The notes: generated by a model from the sequence alone, not told the origin. Shown: positions 1 to 14,097, counted from the first letter of the stretch. The stretch: 64,000 nucleotides of DNA from Blastomussa wellsi (GCA_947652115.1 OX393565.1:19023543-19087542); one strand, 5' to 3'. Translations and numbers: made by a program.

Positions 1-1872
1 TCATTTGAAAGCGATACCCAAGAGATTTGAATTCGTATTATACGATGGTCGACATCCCATCTATCTGAAACGATCGAAGCTTTCCGTCTAGCACAGTCTA
101 TGAAAGCGCATAAGGGTTGAAGGTAGTACATCTGAGCTGAAGTCAAACCAGAAAGCGAGACTGAACTCTCGTTACGTCTACGTAACTCCCATAGACATTT
201 TTGTTTGTAAGTTTCTGACTATTTGGCATGAAATTTCTTGCAATTTTCCTGCCATTTTTTTTGTGGCAGAAGACGATCTACAATATTGAATATTGATGTC
301 AATCATCAAAAACCAATAAAAGTTAAAGAAAGTACGATCTAATATCATTTATAAAAATGACAAGAAAAGTTCGAAAATTAGAACAAAGTCATTCAGTTTT
401 AGCGCCCTAGTTTTAAGTTAGCAAAACAATTTTTTGAATCACTGATCACAAAATAGTGGATGTCAATCCTAAAAATAAAGAAACAAAAAGTACTAAAATT
501 ACAGTTGTAACTGTATACAATAATTTGGAACAAGGGTATAAGTCCATACAGCCTTAGATATCAAGGAGGGAATCGATCAGCGGCGAGTTAAAAAGGATTA
601 AAATCATGGGGTTGTGTATAGAGTTTCGATTCTCAACCCGGTCACATGCCTGAGGTGTACTTCAAGAAACAAGTATATCTTTTTAAAATTATAGCACACG
701 GTATATTGTTAGTTTCTTTTCAAAATTGACCGGAACCTTAAGGCGAGTACACTTTGAATTTTTTAATCTCTTTACCATTATACGCGATTTTTTATTTATA
801 ATGCACTCACGAAATTTCATGACGTTTGTCTTGCAACTGGGAGCGCGACTGAAATCTTTAAAAACTCGCTATTGGTTACGTAAGAAACATTGCCTTCCCG
901 AGTATTGCTTGAGTGCTTTGAGTTATCCCAGATAAACAATTCCAGATAATTTTCATTTCAACCAAACAAAGCCGAGTGCTATATTTTCATGAAATATTTT
1001 GTTTTTTTGGAAATTGCATGCCCACTGTTCAATACCTAAGTATGATCGGTCGACTTCTTGGAAGTCACCACATCAAGCTGTAGGTGCTATTTATCATGGA
1101 TTTGGACGACATGATGCACCGCCATTTTTACACCGGACCCAAATCTGACATTTGCGTCTCCAGGCGACCTATCTTTCTGTCATTTGTGGTTACAGGCGAA
1201 CTATGTTTGCATCGTTTGTGGTTCATTTATTTCTAACCGCATTATGCAGGTGTGAAGCTTAGGAACATGTGAAAGACGATAGTTTACATTTAATACGAAA
1301 ATACAGCACTGTCTTATCCTTTGTTTTCCAAAAAAGATGGAAATCAAATGATAAACGATCTAAGAGTGCTGTTTTAGGGATTGCCCTGATTTTCCGGTAG
1401 TACAAAAATGATGCAAAGTAAAATATCTTTACGAGAAAACTTTACAGAGGCGAATACCATATTGAATTAAATTAAAATTGTCCTTTTTATCTATTCGCTT
1501 TGTTTTTTCCTGAATTTTTTGGTCTTCAAAATTTTAACTTGTATTTACTACTTAGCAATGCAGAAAAGCAATGTAATGAAAGGTAAAATTGAAAAAAAAA
1601 AAATATCCGTATAATTGTTATTTTGTAAAATATATACGAGTAATGAAATTAACTCGCTATAAGTGCTGTTTACATCTAGAGGATGTAATTGTGCTATGAA
1701 GCGTGCATTTGCTCAACGTTTTCATAACTTCCTTTGTAAAATTTACCGCGAATTGTGTCAAAGGACGGTTTGCAGTTGTGTGTTAAACATTTCTGCATGG
1801 AAACTAACACTTAAGTTCGAATTCATACAAACACCTCCGATAATATCGCGAAAAAAATCTTGAAGGGCTTTT
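1..1872. other. Gene-free AT-rich sequence
   Basis: Only short frames with no protein resemblance on either strand, and no clear repeat structure. Confidence 0.5.
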
Positions 1873-2103
1873 TAATGAAAGACGATATTGGCAATGCATA
1901 AAATTGCCTTCAAATCAAAGCACATCTTGAAATGACAGTTTAGCAAGCCTTGTCAAAACACGAATAAGGTAACACTTATAACTGAGAAGAAATCATACCC
2001 GATTCGAATGAGGAAGATTGAGAAGCTATGGATTGTAATCGACATACTTGAGAAATTTAGGCTAAACTTTTCAAGATGTGTGATGCAGAGCACCTTTAAA
2101 GGG
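1873..2103. mobile_element. Interspersed non-autonomous repeat, copy 1
   Basis: Shares GGCAATGCATAAAATTGCC, TTCAAATCAAAG, AACTGAGAAGAA, GAGGAAGATTGAGAAG and AATTTAGGCTAAACTTTTCA with 44059-44299 and 7125-7330. Confidence 0.65.
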
Positions 2104-3718
2104 TCTGGTCCACTCTGTTCGTTCTTAATGAGGCTGGGAAAGCTGTGTTCTGTTATTGACATAAAAGATTAGTTTATCACTGTAGGTTCCTTTGATCCTC
2201 AAAAGAGAAAAACTAAGATGCGATCGAACTCGAGATAGCTGTTTCCAGGAACATTTAAGAATACAATACTTGATGACGGCAACTCCAACTAGTGGCCGTT
2301 TCTCAGTTAAGTGCTTATTAATAATTAGCTAAATGATTTAATTAGGTTTGGAATTTGCAACACGCATCGGTAATTCGGTCAAGTTTGCGGAAAAAGTAAA
2401 ATGTATGTTGCTGTTGTAACTCATGAGATTAAGTAGTGGGCGGACGGAATGACATATCGCAAAAGAATGAGGTAAATTTATTACTTTTCTCTTTTAGAGA
2501 TTTCTTGAATAGGTTGCTCTGCTGTGCAAGGTGGAGGTTTGAGCTTTTTTCTGTGTATGTGCATGATCATACACAGCGAGCCATCGAAGACACTACAGAG
2601 TATTTTCATCGGATACTGTGAACGGTATCTAAAACTTTTCAGTAATTTCAGCAAATGAAAACTGTTGAAAAGCGCATGTTTCGTGTGGTATTATTAATTA
2701 TGCTACAGAAGGTGCATCAATAGTCTGAATCTGTGGATAAAACCCCAGTGTGTGATCATTTTTTAACTTACATCCAAAACATCTCGATCTGTAACTGACC
2801 AGCGCCAGGTTTCTCTCGAAAGTTTCATTAATCTTACTGCTTGATGATTAACTAGTGCAGTTGGGTAAAAGAACCTGGTTACATTGTTAACAACAGCAGT
2901 GATATCATAAACAATTTTCTTTCGTTCTGCTTATTTGATATACTGTTAAACTAGAAATAAATAAAAAGGAATTTAAATGTAATAACTGTAACCTGAAAAT
3001 AACTTAACTTGTGGAAAAATGGCTGGTACGTATTACAGAAACGCCGGATACGCGACGTGTAGAAAAAAGATAAGTCTAACTAAACAGGAACATATTATTA
3101 TTATGTAGCACCTTTGTTCTTGAAAGTAACAGACGCAATGCTGGCAATGCCGAAACACCGCAGGACGTTTAAATGTTATCTTAAACATTCTCACATCAAG
3201 ACAATCGTTTAAATCGTATTTAAACCTTTTCTCTGTTAAGGGCCCCCGACTGGAATCGAGACTGTTGGACAGAATTGAACAAAAAATTGAAAGCGCTTGG
3301 AAAACCGTCTTTATTCGAAAACCTGATTGCAACTTTTTAAACAATTAATAGAAATTCAGACACGTTTAGGCTCATTATTATGATGAAAATTGGCCAAGTT
3401 ATATTGTTTGTAAGTCTAGAAAGCACATCAATTGATTGTTTCTAGTAATAGTACTGTAACTGAAAAAGCTCTGTTGTTGTTGTTTCATCAGCCCTTTGAA
3501 TAATTGCCACGTCAAGCCAAGTCGAAAATGAAAATAACTGAGCGAGCAACTTGTGAAGCCCAAGATTCCTCTTGGTATGTCGGATTTCGCATGTTGCAGT
3601 TAACGTAGTTTGCGTTAGTTATTAGCATTTTTATCTTTTATCGTTTTCATCGTATTTTTACTTTTTGTAATGGCCCCTTTGATAACAGTACTCGTGTACT
3701 GAAGGGTTATCCGGTGTA
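2104..3718. other. Gene-free stretch
   Basis: No supported gene. The 103-codon minus-strand frame at 3033-3344 has no recognisable motif and no splice context that I can use. Confidence 0.5.
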
Positions 3719-3762
3719 GTAATAATAATAATAATAATAATAATAATTATTATTATTATTAA
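3719..3762. repeat. (AAT)n-(ATT)n palindromic microsatellite
   Basis: A run of AAT units switching directly into ATT units, able to fold on itself. Confidence 0.9.
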
Positions 3763-4363
3763 AGAGTATTGTGCCTTATGCTACAAGAATATGAAGCACA
3801 ATAATACTGCTCTCGTAAATACTCGCGAAACAATTTATCCCAAACTGCATCGCTAGCTGAAAAATTAGTTGTATTGCTTAGAGTTTCACTGCACCACTGC
3901 ACCACTGTCACAACTCGTTTCACTAGGGAATTTACTTCTGAAAAATCGTCAAAAATTGGCCTGAAACGCGATCGTTAAATAGGGTATCATTTTTGTCCCT
4001 TTTGGTATTGTTCCAGTGTGATTCTTAGATGGGGTATCCAAATTGCATCGTCCAAAATTGCAGTTCGTAAACCGCAAGTGAAACGAAAGAGAAACAGTCT
4101 ATTATATTTGAACCGAAAAATCTTTATTAATAACTTATTTGACAATTATAAACGCCTGGCGCAAAACTATCTATAATGAACGGTTCTGGTGATGCAGTCA
4201 TTAAAATGAATAACCAAATATAATCTACAGAAATATTCCCTTAAAAGTATTAACCTTACAGGAACGAAATAAGCCTGACCCGCTCATACCTTTCTCAGTT
4301 TTCGTTTTGCAATAAATAGGGTGTCATTTATCGAGTTTGGTCCTTAAATAGGGTGTTAAATCA

Positions 4364-4580
4364 TTAAAGGAGCAGTGTCACGGCATTTGAAGTCATTTTC
4401 CCATTTACTTTCAAAGTGAAGGAAATCTAATAGTAAGAGTTTTCCAATGCCGAAAAACACCAACGGGGTAATAACATGCTGAAATTATACAAGGATTGTT
4501 TCGAGTGACAACGATACAGACCGATTACAAACGACAAACTTGAAAAAACTTGCCAGTTTGCCGTGACGTAGCTCCTTTAA
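4364..4580. mobile_element. TTAA-flanked MITE
   Basis: Left end TTAAAGGAGCAGTGTCACGG, right end GCCGTGACGTAGCTCCTTTAA. About 217 bp with matching inverted ends and TTAA at both edges. Confidence 0.75.
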
Positions 4581-4863
4581 ATAGGTTCAGGGTTTAACAA
4601 CCTTCGCGGCACACACCTATCCGAAATTTAAGGTAGACCCCTTCTCCCCGGGAAATGACTTTTGACTGACCCAATCGCCAAATTTAAACTGAGGCATTAA
4701 AGAAAGACATCAAGGTAAGAATTTAAATAATTTTTCAGTTACAAAAGCCTCACTTTGAGCTTTACTAACATTAGCCAGACGAAACGCCTGGCACATTTTA
4801 AATTGTTTAAAAATTTGCTCACTTCAGAAGCTCTCATTATTATTAGAAGGACAACGTTCTTTT

Positions 4864-4994
4864 TTTCTCGAAAAAATAGGGATTAATTGTATTTATGAAA
4901 AGATGAGCCTTTTTTCTATTTATTTTTTTTTATTTTAAAAATTACTTAAGTCCGATCTGTTTACTCGTACAATCAATCCCTAGTGTTTCTCGGA
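4864..4994. mobile_element. MITE of the AGGGATTAATTG family, copy 1
   Basis: Left TCTCGAAAAAATAGGGATTA, right TCAATCCCTAGTGTTTCTCG; about 130 bp with inverted ends. Related to 49064-49222 and to a fragment near 18305-18350. Confidence 0.65.
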
Positions 4995-7124
4995 CAAACC
5001 GTACGCTCGTTGTCCTACACAAGCATTATAAAAATTGGGGGGCTTTACAGTAGCAAAACGAAAGATTTTTTTCTTTAACTTGTTACGTACACACAGTAGA
5101 CGTTTTTGGTCGCTTCACTTTCTTCGATGCTATCATTTTCGGGGTTTGAAGCACGTTTGGTTCAAAATAATACGGTGCAAGGGTAGCCATAACCTAGAGT
5201 CTTAGTTTAAAAGCAGGCAAGTAACAAAATCCCTTGGAAATTTGTTGTAGTCCATCTTTATCTTGCTTATTCGTAACCTTCCTTGTTATATGATCACCTC
5301 TTTGGTGTTTGTCTTCCTTACAATACTATTATTTTAAGGTTTCATTCAAATTGAAAGTAATTTTGTACACCTTAAAGACATCGCGTCATGGCTCCTTTTA
5401 AAAATATACAAAATTAAAATGTACTGTGATGACAGCTTGGAGGCCAATATTTGACATTTTCTAGCAAGTTCTCTGTCATATACGAACCATTACTTTTGCT
5501 ATCGACCTTTGGCAGCTTATATTATAAAAAAACGTTGGCAAAAATACTTTGTGGTTGACGCCTGTAAAAAGCCAAAACCGGGTGAATACCAAAACTTAGG
5601 GGCAAACAGCACCTCATTTAAGCGCCAATACCATTGGGCGTTGGAACAATAGAAAACACTCCTAAACAAAGCCTCTAGCCCTGATAACAAAGAAGTCTAT
5701 TGTGAAGGAGAACGAATGAAAAAATATGTTCATATGGGGTGCTGGACTACTCAAAACTTATCATCCGGTATTATACCGTGGGACTACCAATAAAACGTCT
5801 TAACAATCTAATGGACAATGGACAATCTAATGTATGTCGTTTTTCACAGTATCGAGTTTTCGATGCCCGCAGCCTCGAGAGACCGATCAATATTTAATGC
5901 ACTAAATGATATCATATGATGAACACCACATAACGAAAACAAAGACCGCTTTTTAAAATGGTGATCTTTTTTTTACCTAGAAATTGATTTTAGCATCGTT
6001 TTTCTTTCAAAGTGAAAGCTGACTTTCAGCTGATTTGCAAATTGAAGCACTGAATTGCTCTTGCAAACAAGAACAAAATAACACCAATTTTCGGTGCCCT
6101 TGTGGAGCGAAATGCCATTGGCTAAGGCTTTTTGTCTAAACCGGGGTAACTCTTTTCCAAACCGCAAATAATTTTGCGAGTCAACACCTAGCGATGAAAT
6201 CTATTTTAGCGGGCACGGGGTAAAACAAATATGAATTAAAAATGCTACTCTGATATTCATTTTCCTCAAGCACTGGTGAAAGGCAACACGCATTTAATTC
6301 TGCGAAGGGGTGATTTACAATCCTCCAGTTTGATCCAGTGTGGAAAAATTGCTTCAGGTAATCTTTAAGTCTACATAATTCGTTTTTCAACTTTCGTCGT
6401 AGTTAGCTTACACTAACAGCTTAAAAATGTAGTCAAATGAAAGTTTTTGTTTATTTGCTTCAGCAAGATGGTGCACAGAAATCAATTTTTTCTGTTCTAA
6501 GAGAAAGACAATTTTAAGAAAGGCAATGTGATAATGTTAATGTCAAAATTCATTGTTCAGTGCAGTTTGGCAAAAGCTGTTTCTACATTTCCGTTGCTCA
6601 TTACAGCCTCGCCTACATGTCGCTTCGTGACTGGAATTTTCCAGTTATTTTATATTTGAAAGGATATCTCTCGGAAATCAGCGGCGTCGTTACAAAACTT
6701 CGAAAAGGGATTTAAAGAATATTGGTATTTAAGATAAAATGAGAGATTTCAGAAAGTATGACCGCCTTGGTAATCGGGCTACACTTAAACATAGTACTTC
6801 GCAAACGTAGTTATTTTATTAGCAAAATCTGAGGATCGGTTCGCGGAAAATAGTGATTTGAAAGTTCTGCCTTCTCATTCCTAATTGTGTTAATCAACCG
6901 CTAATTGGGATCTTTCACTGATTAATATGTTTCGGTTGCAAGATTTTTTTGTTCCCTACGTGAGTGATGCTTCTAAATACAATCGAGTTTAATCATTTTT
7001 AACCTACCAGGGCCGGTTTCATTGACTCTTTTTAAATAAATGACCTTACGAAAACAACTGAAAACAACGAAACAAAGCAATTTTCTTGTTTAAAGGTCTC
7101 CTCCTTCGAGAGAACGTCGATTAA
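4995..7124. other. Gene-free stretch
   Basis: AT-rich sequence with short frames only (for example minus 5973-6390). Nothing recognised. Confidence 0.5.
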
Positions 7125-7330
7125 ATTTCGACACAATGGTAATGTATAAAATTACCTCCAATTCAAAGGAAACGTTGAGATAGTTTGTTCAGGTAGAAAC
7201 CACCAGAATGGTAACAATAAACTGAGAAGAAAAAGGATGACCTTAAATTAGGAAGATTTGACGAAAGAAAAATTTAGGCTAAAGTTTTCCAAATCTATCC
7301 CGTGGCAGAGCTTTATTTTAACGGAGAAAA
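7125..7330. mobile_element. Interspersed non-autonomous repeat, copy 2
   Basis: A more diverged copy of the 1873/44059 family: GGTAATGTATAAAATTACC, AACTGAGAAGAA, AATTTAGGCTAAAGTTTTCC. Confidence 0.6.
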
Positions 7331-8402
7331 TTAATGACCTCCAGTACGTTTACTTCATCCTTGTAGTGTTTTTCTGTTAAATCTATGTTAACGGAGAAAA
7401 TAACCTGGGTAAAACGCAACTAACTTCACTCGAAAAGCAGGCCCGACTAGAAAGCAACATTTTGTACTTTCACTTCGCAGGAACGTCGAGGAAGTCTGAT
7501 TCTGTGATACGCTAAAAGCAAAGGAAGGAAACCTCTATTCAGGTACTGAGGATAAATTATCTCTAGATGGAACGCCAAGTGTGATCTATCTAGGACGCTG
7601 TTAACTCTGATAGGGACAGGGTAGCATAAATCATATTATGGTTACCTAAATTTATTTATATATAGCCATGATGTCTCATCATTGTAACACAAGGGAACCA
7701 CAAACCTCCGAAATTCAATCTTTTCAGTGTGTCAAGATCTTGCATTTATTATTATTCCACATTTTTTGATAAAATCATGCGTGCTTTGTGATTGTATCGA
7801 AACCAATGTAAACCAGGTTTATAAACCTTATTTGGTATGCTCATGGATAAGAATAGAAAAAGAAATCTTTGATTCGGCTTTTGCAACAGTCCAATCTCGG
7901 GCAAAGCTCGTGGAAGATTGAAATAGGGAAAAACAATGTCGAAACACGGGACTTTGGTAAGTGCATGCTTTTGCATTTTTTACGTTCTTATAAATATCCA
8001 ATTTTGCAGCCAGACCTCACTTTGTAAAGTAATTTTCTGTTTTTTTTTTTTTTTATTTTTGGGGGGGGGGGGGGTTCATTCATCGGGGAGATGTAACTCT
8101 GTTGCAGTTGATGATTTGCGTTACCCATCTCAACTGTTGGCTTAAAAATTATGTCTGTTGTTAGAACATGTTCCATAACATAGCAGATAACACAACGCTT
8201 ACGCTAGGATTGGCTGGTGGGCCATATGTATCAGATTATCCATAATTCTTTTTCTTATGGACATAAATCTAAGGAAACTCAAAGTAATTGCGTCTCCTAA
8301 ACAATCATTAATTCATGCAAAGAACTTTAATTTATACACGATAAAATTAAAGCTTGCAGGATGTGGGCCTGGTCGTTTAGGTAAGGTCAAGAATTTTTTG
8401 TG
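7331..8402. other. Gene-free stretch with poly-T/poly-G tract
   Basis: No supported gene. A T15-G12-like homopolymer tract lies at about 8040-8074. Confidence 0.5.
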
Positions 8403-8499
8403 AACCCACCGCACAGTTTTTGTTGCGGTTTTTATTCAATTTTGAATATTTCCAATGGTTTGTTTCATTTCTGGTTTCAGGTGTACACGACCTGGCACA

Positions 8500-8788
8500 T
8501 GGGAGGCGTGGTGGCTTAATGCTGATACGCTGGACTCAGGATTCGAACCTCGGCCGGGCCACCGTGCTGTGTTCTTGGGATGACACTTAACTCTCACGGT
8601 GCCTCTCTTCACCCAGGTGTATAAATGGGTTCCGGCGAATTTACTGCTGGGGCTAATCCTGCGATGGACTAGCATCCCATCCAGAGGGAGAAGAAATACT
8701 CGTAGTCGCTTCATTCTACAGAAACCGGGATGAGCTCCGGCCTGATGGGCCACTAGGCTCGTATGCATACTAGGCACTTTACCTTACC
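8500..8788 (+). mobile_element. tRNA-derived SINE, second copy
   Basis: Same family as 39535-39803: head GGCGTGGTGGCTTAATGCTG with degenerate A box, B-box-like GATTCGAACCTCGG, and the same AAATGGGTTCCGGCGAA / CCTGCGATGGACTAGCATCC body. Its head and upstream flank are repeated in inverted orientation at 9095-9272. Confidence 0.85.
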
Positions 8789-8790
8789 AA

Positions 8791-9070
8791 GCGAGGATAA
8801 AGAGTAAGAGAGGTAATCCCCCATATGGGCCCTATTCCTAAAGTAATCCGTCTCAAGTTATTTTTAGAGCGCACTCGTTCTCGCGCGTTTTATATAACCA
8901 CAACGTACGACTCTCTCTTGTAATCGTTTTCGTCTACAAAACAAATCTCCACGTTTTCCCCCATTTTATTTGAGGTTGCCTCCCACAATGCGCGATGGTT
9001 TTGCGTGGATGATCTGTGTGGGCTATCTACATTTGCGCCATATGATTGGCTATTTACCGATCCCTTTGGG
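8791..9070 (+). mobile_element. Truncated copy of the 29.9-kb MITE
   Basis: Nearly the same as 29876-30214 (GATAAAGAGTAAGAGAGGTA, CCATATGGGCCCTATTCC, CGCCATATGATTGGCTATTT) but without the right terminal inverted repeat. Confidence 0.8.
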
Positions 9071-9315
9071 CACTGTGAGAGTAAAGTGTCATGCCCAAGA
9101 ACACAGCACGGTGGCCCGGCCGAGGTTCGAACCCTGAGTCCAGCGTATCAGCATTAAGCCACCACGCCTCCCATGTGCCAGGTCGTGTACACATGAAACC
9201 AGAAATGAAACAAACCATTGGAAATATTCAAAATTGAATAAAAACCGCAACAAAAACTGAGCGGTGGGTTCACATTTAATTTGCAAAGAGCAGATCCAAA
9301 GCCATCTTATCTCGT

Positions 9316-9450
9316 TTCAGCCTTTTAATTTGAAGCCCTGATGTTTTCAGGCTTCTTCTTTCCAATTGCTTAAACTGGAAATTCACTGCGATGATCATTC
9401 TTCACTGCTTTCATCTACATCCACAGTTCAAATATGAATTATTTCATATA
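9316..9450 (+). mobile_element. 5'-truncated copy of the second SINE family
   Basis: Shares the body TTTTCAGGCTTCTTCTTTCC ... GGAAATTCACTGCGATGATC ... ATATGAATTATTTCATATAT with 15080-15185. The tRNA head is absent. Confidence 0.75.
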
Positions 9451-10160
9451 TGCTTCACACTTTATTTGTTCCGAAAGACTTCATAGCCAAGGGTCAATGC
9501 GCACTTTTGTTATCATTTAAATATCAAGTGCGCATGTGTCATATGTTCGAATTCCGTTCAGAAAAGCCAGGATGCGCTTTGGCCTACGTTTTTTCCAATA
9601 GTCTGAATGTGTAGTGTCACGGCATGTTAAGTTTGCGAAGAGCAAAATTAATAACCTAAAATAAATACAAATAATAATCCAACAATGGCAGAAAAATAGC
9701 AAGGAGCTATCAGAAATCCAAAAACGAAAGATAATGCGCAGGCCGTCCTGGCAGTTATGTTTGTAATTTACGCAGTTTAAAAGAGTACCGAAAAATGTAT
9801 GGCTATAACAGGCCCATCACCCGTAGTGCAATTCTAAAACAATTATTTTCTCCAGTACGTATTCCAACGAAAAGGGAAGGCGTAGGTCCAAATCTTATCG
9901 AAGTCCTTTTTATTACTCGATGAAGGAGGGCCAATAACCAACTAATCAGATTGTTCCATTTGCCAGTCCAATGTTTTCTCCTGAAAAATTCCGTGCGCAA
10001 TTCCTGGATTGTAGTGGTTTGAATCGCATTTCTCAAACTTATTAACAATTCATCGAGTTAAAACAAAGAAAATCATAACCGTGACCGTGGTTTGAATCAG
10101 CTCTTGAATCTCTTTACGGTGGCCAATTCACATTATCAACCCAGTTGTTTCGATTGAGAA
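9451..10160. other. Gene-free stretch
   Basis: Short frames without recognisable motifs. Confidence 0.45.
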
Positions 10161-10312
10161 GATATATCAAACACTCGAGACATTGTTTTGTCGGCTATCC
10201 AAACACCTCGAAGTTCGTTAAAAATACTCCGCTGCGCGTCGTATTTTCAAGTGATCTCTCTTCTCGGTGTTTGGATATCCCGATGAAACACTGTCTCTCG
10301 TGTTTGATATAT
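10161..10312. repeat. Palindromic element, about 150 bp
   Basis: GATATATCAAACACTCGAGA ... GGCTATCCAAACACC is inverted as GGTGTTTGGATATCC ... TCTCGTGTTTGATATAT. A likely MITE or foldback. Confidence 0.75.
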
Positions 10313-13300
10313 TACGGAAATCTCTCCCATACTTTTTGTACATTTGTAAAACAATATTTTGGAATTATTTTCAAACCACCGATACCCGGTGCGCGCTCGG
10401 TAAGACTCCCGTTCTTTTCGTTGTTCGTTTCTACCTAATATAAGTCTCTTATTATTGAACCAAGTTTGCTGACTTCGGGCTGATATTCTACCAATACGGC
10501 CCTCGCGCTTGGTTAATAAAATGCATTTATTTATTTTTTTCGCAAACGCAAACTTTGTTTTTATCTATTTTTCGTATTATTTCGTATTATTATTTCTGCG
10601 GTGGTTGTATAACAATACAAAACTCACTGTAATCTAAAATGTCTAATCTCTTTAGTATTCAAAACTGTTTATTCTGAAGGAAAGAACTTTTAGTAATAAT
10701 ATTTCCCGGAAGTCTTAAATACGGAGACAGTTTAAACGATATTTAAAAACCCCAAACAGGAAATTTTACAAGTCCAATTGAAATTTATGGACTTTTTAAA
10801 ACTGGTCTTACATGTTTCTTGAGTGCAAATGGTAATTTTTGGTAAACGATTCGAAGAACGCAAATGCGAAACTTCTTTTTTCAAAATGTTTTCCGAGTTC
10901 TGTTATATATTATTTATATTCTTAGTGTTGTAGTTATATTAAAAGTGTCATCTAGCTTCTTATATAAATGTAGTATTTGTAATTAATTTTATTCAAAATA
11001 ATTTCAGTTACGAAACCTTTTTCTGTCATGCGAGGGTATTGAATTCAAAGGAAAGAAGGAAAAATATAGTTTTTGCGCGCTAAAATATGAACTTTACCTA
11101 ATGTACCCTTGTCGGTTCTTATTAACCTGAATAAAACGCCAAGAATGTTCGAACTGATTACAGTTTTCGGACTCAGCATGTGTGAATGTTTAAACAGTTC
11201 CTGATTAAATAGATCTCTGAGGTTGAACTGAAAAATTTACACTTCAAAGAATTCTTTCCGGCTTATAAATAAAAATTTGCTTTGAAGATCAACCGAAATG
11301 CGAACTTCTTTGATAAATTTGTTTGATGTTCAGACCAGATTTTGTTAACAGTTACGCAAAATTGACATATGTACCAGAATTCGCTGGTTCAATAAAGGTG
11401 CTTTGCAATCCGGCGTTTTTCTTTAAATTTCATTTCTGCACCAAGTTCACAAACGCTAATTATGCGCCGTTCATAAACAAATAAGGGACCCAGAAAAGGT
11501 GTATTTTATATAGTGTTCACAGATTCAGATTGGTGTTTGGTTTGTTTTAAATAAAACCTAAGTTTAGTTGATGAATGTGTGTCATAATGCGTTCGTCTCG
11601 TGTCATACTTGCCGCAAAAGCGAGTCTTTGTTACAATTTACAAAAGAAAGTAAACATTAATGGGTTAGTTACAGTTTACAGTTCTAAACCAAAATTTCAT
11701 TTTTTTACAAACGGGTAACAAGATGGCTTATATATATGGAAAGTTTTGTTCCTTATTCAATATATAGCTGTTACGTATGCGTGCTTAATTGAAACGAAGG
11801 GTTCCGCAATAAAGCAACAAGTTCTTCGATTTATATGACAGCTAATATGAGCTACATTAAGATAGCGATCTTCGTCCCTCCACGCAAAAGAGAATTCCAC
11901 GATAGCACGATAACTTAACCAAATCAAGGGTATATACGTGAAGCAAATAAAAACCTTCGTCGAGATAAAGACATACAAAATTTAACGAAAGAAAAACTAC
12001 GATGAACTCCACTTACCTTAGAATTTCCATGATTGAAGGTCTACGAAACAGCAATTTTTGTATGAAGCTTTTAATCTTTACTCTTCCAGCTACCCCGTCA
12101 TGATCAAACATGTGGGCCTAAAATTACTTGTTGAAAAAATATAACAATGATATAAAGAAACAGTATTCCCAGCTATTTCAGAGTTAATGAGAAAACAGGC
12201 ATAAACTCCGCGAGAGTCGCGGATTTACTAGCTTCCTGGCGTGTAAATTGTATTTTCAAGTGAAAGATAAACGTACAGGTTAATCAAAAATCGTTAATAT
12301 GGGTTCCTTTGTACAACTCCACTTATCTGATTGGCTAGGGAATACAAGTTATGTTAGTGTAATTAATTAATTTTTGTGCAAGTCTTTAGTATGCCCTGGA
12401 GGCTTCTTCTTGCTTTAGCTTGAGCGGCTTGTTTGAGAATTAGACAGCGATGGTATTCTTTTTCTTGGGCACTGTAAAAGATTTTATTGTCAGAGTGCCG
12501 AAACCTGTGCTGAAATACGCCACTCCTTAGCAGGATTTTAAGAACCTTTTCTTCTGAGGTCATCGCTCAACTTAATAGTATTTTTTCGCTGTCTGGGGTC
12601 AGCCAATATTAATGGCGGCACTGCATGTGGAGTATTAATTTTGCGATGTTTCGAATGTTTGATTAAAAAACTACACCTAAAACAAACTTTAATAATTTAA
12701 AGGTATGGATCTCTAGCACGCCATACTGAACGTTACATGACTGTCGTCGTACATCCAAAAGTGTTTTTAAAACTGTTTTTCACTGATCGCGTGATGCAGC
12801 TACCATTTTAATAGCTTTTAACAAAGGCTCACCCATTCTTAGAGTATTGAGAGGAATCATTCGTTGTATTTTGAAATATTTTTGCTTGAGGCCATATATA
12901 TATACCTCAAGGCTTATTTTAATCTTACAGTCGTAAAATTCTATTTTGATACGTCCTGTACTGTCGCAACAGCGTGATATTGATGATCCAATAACGCCCT
13001 AAGATTTCATCCGTTCGACTGCAGTAAAATCGAAATTGTAGCGAATATTAAGTACGACTATCAATTCACCTTACTTTTATATCTCTTCCTTGGGTGTAAT
13101 TAGAAACATCTTACAAAAGTTCACAGCAGAGGGACATCAGTAATCACTTTTCCATCACCTGCTTCACATGATATGTTGATTCCAGTTGGTACAGTATAAT
13201 GCACGTGTACGCTGAAATTCGTCCAAGACAAGCTAAGCCTTTCTGCGATGTATTATGATTTCTGTTGAACGTTTTCTAACTTCAATTAATCGAAAATAAC

Positions 13301-14097
13301 TTTGGTGGGTATCAGACTTGGGGCCCAGGAGAATAATCTGTGTGGCATACGTTTATTGCCAAACATTATTAAACATTCCGCATTATTTTCGGCTTTGTTG
13401 TGCCTCGTTAAGCTCTTAGCCAACCACTTGCACAAGCTGTACATCAAGTAAAACAATTAGTTGTCTCCATAATCCACGTCTCTGTTTCTAACAGTTAATA
13501 AGAGCTTTCAAAACATTTGTGTATTATTTAAAGAAACCTTTTTTTGTTTTTTGTTTCAACTGAAGAAAGAAGCGTGTTATGCGGTCGTACTAAAGTTTCC
13601 GTATATGAACAGGAGCAAATTACCAAAAACTGTGTGCTATTGTTTAGTATTTTTCACAATACTCGTAAAATTACACAAACAATAAGCACTCAATGTTACA
13701 TGGCATGACATCCCATGAGCGCTTCTCTTGGCTGACAAATCATTAGTCACTGAACAGAAAGGAGCCAATCAGCGTCGAGCTTTAAGTAAGCACTTTCGGG
13801 GTTTATATTACCGGAATTGACTGCATCTGAGGGGCATAGAAAATATGCTGAATTAAGCGGATAGAGCTTTACCGAGATAATCGAAACACTGCGCGCAGCT
13901 GGTGGGCGGTTATTCGAAATTAAAATATACTGCAAACTAATAAAACGAGCTTAACTGAGTATACTGGCAAACAATTGCTTAACACGTAAGAAAATCCAGT
14001 GTATTTGGTTTGGAGATAATTTTTACACACTTGATCGCCTTTGTGTCACAATCACGTTTATTTTTACGACTTAACTTCATATAGCATGTCTAGAAAA
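10313..14097. other. Gene-free stretch
   Basis: 3.8 kb of AT-rich sequence with no open frame that resembles a protein. The 66-codon minus frame at 12363-12563 is Lys/Arg-rich but unmatched. Confidence 0.5.

Larger units (their letters stand above)
8403..9275. repeat. Inverted repeat arms flanking SINE and MITE
   Basis: Arms 8403-8575 and 9095-9275 are near-identical reverse complements: a GTTGCGGTTTTTATTCAATT block plus SINE head. They enclose the SINE body (to 8788) and a truncated MITE (8791-9070). Confidence 0.85.

Noticed and set aside
3033..3344. 103-codon minus-strand open frame
   Set aside because: No family resemblance, no domain and no splice context; expected by chance in this length of sequence.
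3719..3762. CRISPR-like or regulatory array
   Set aside because: Simple AAT/ATT microsatellite; no spacers, and the genome is eukaryotic.
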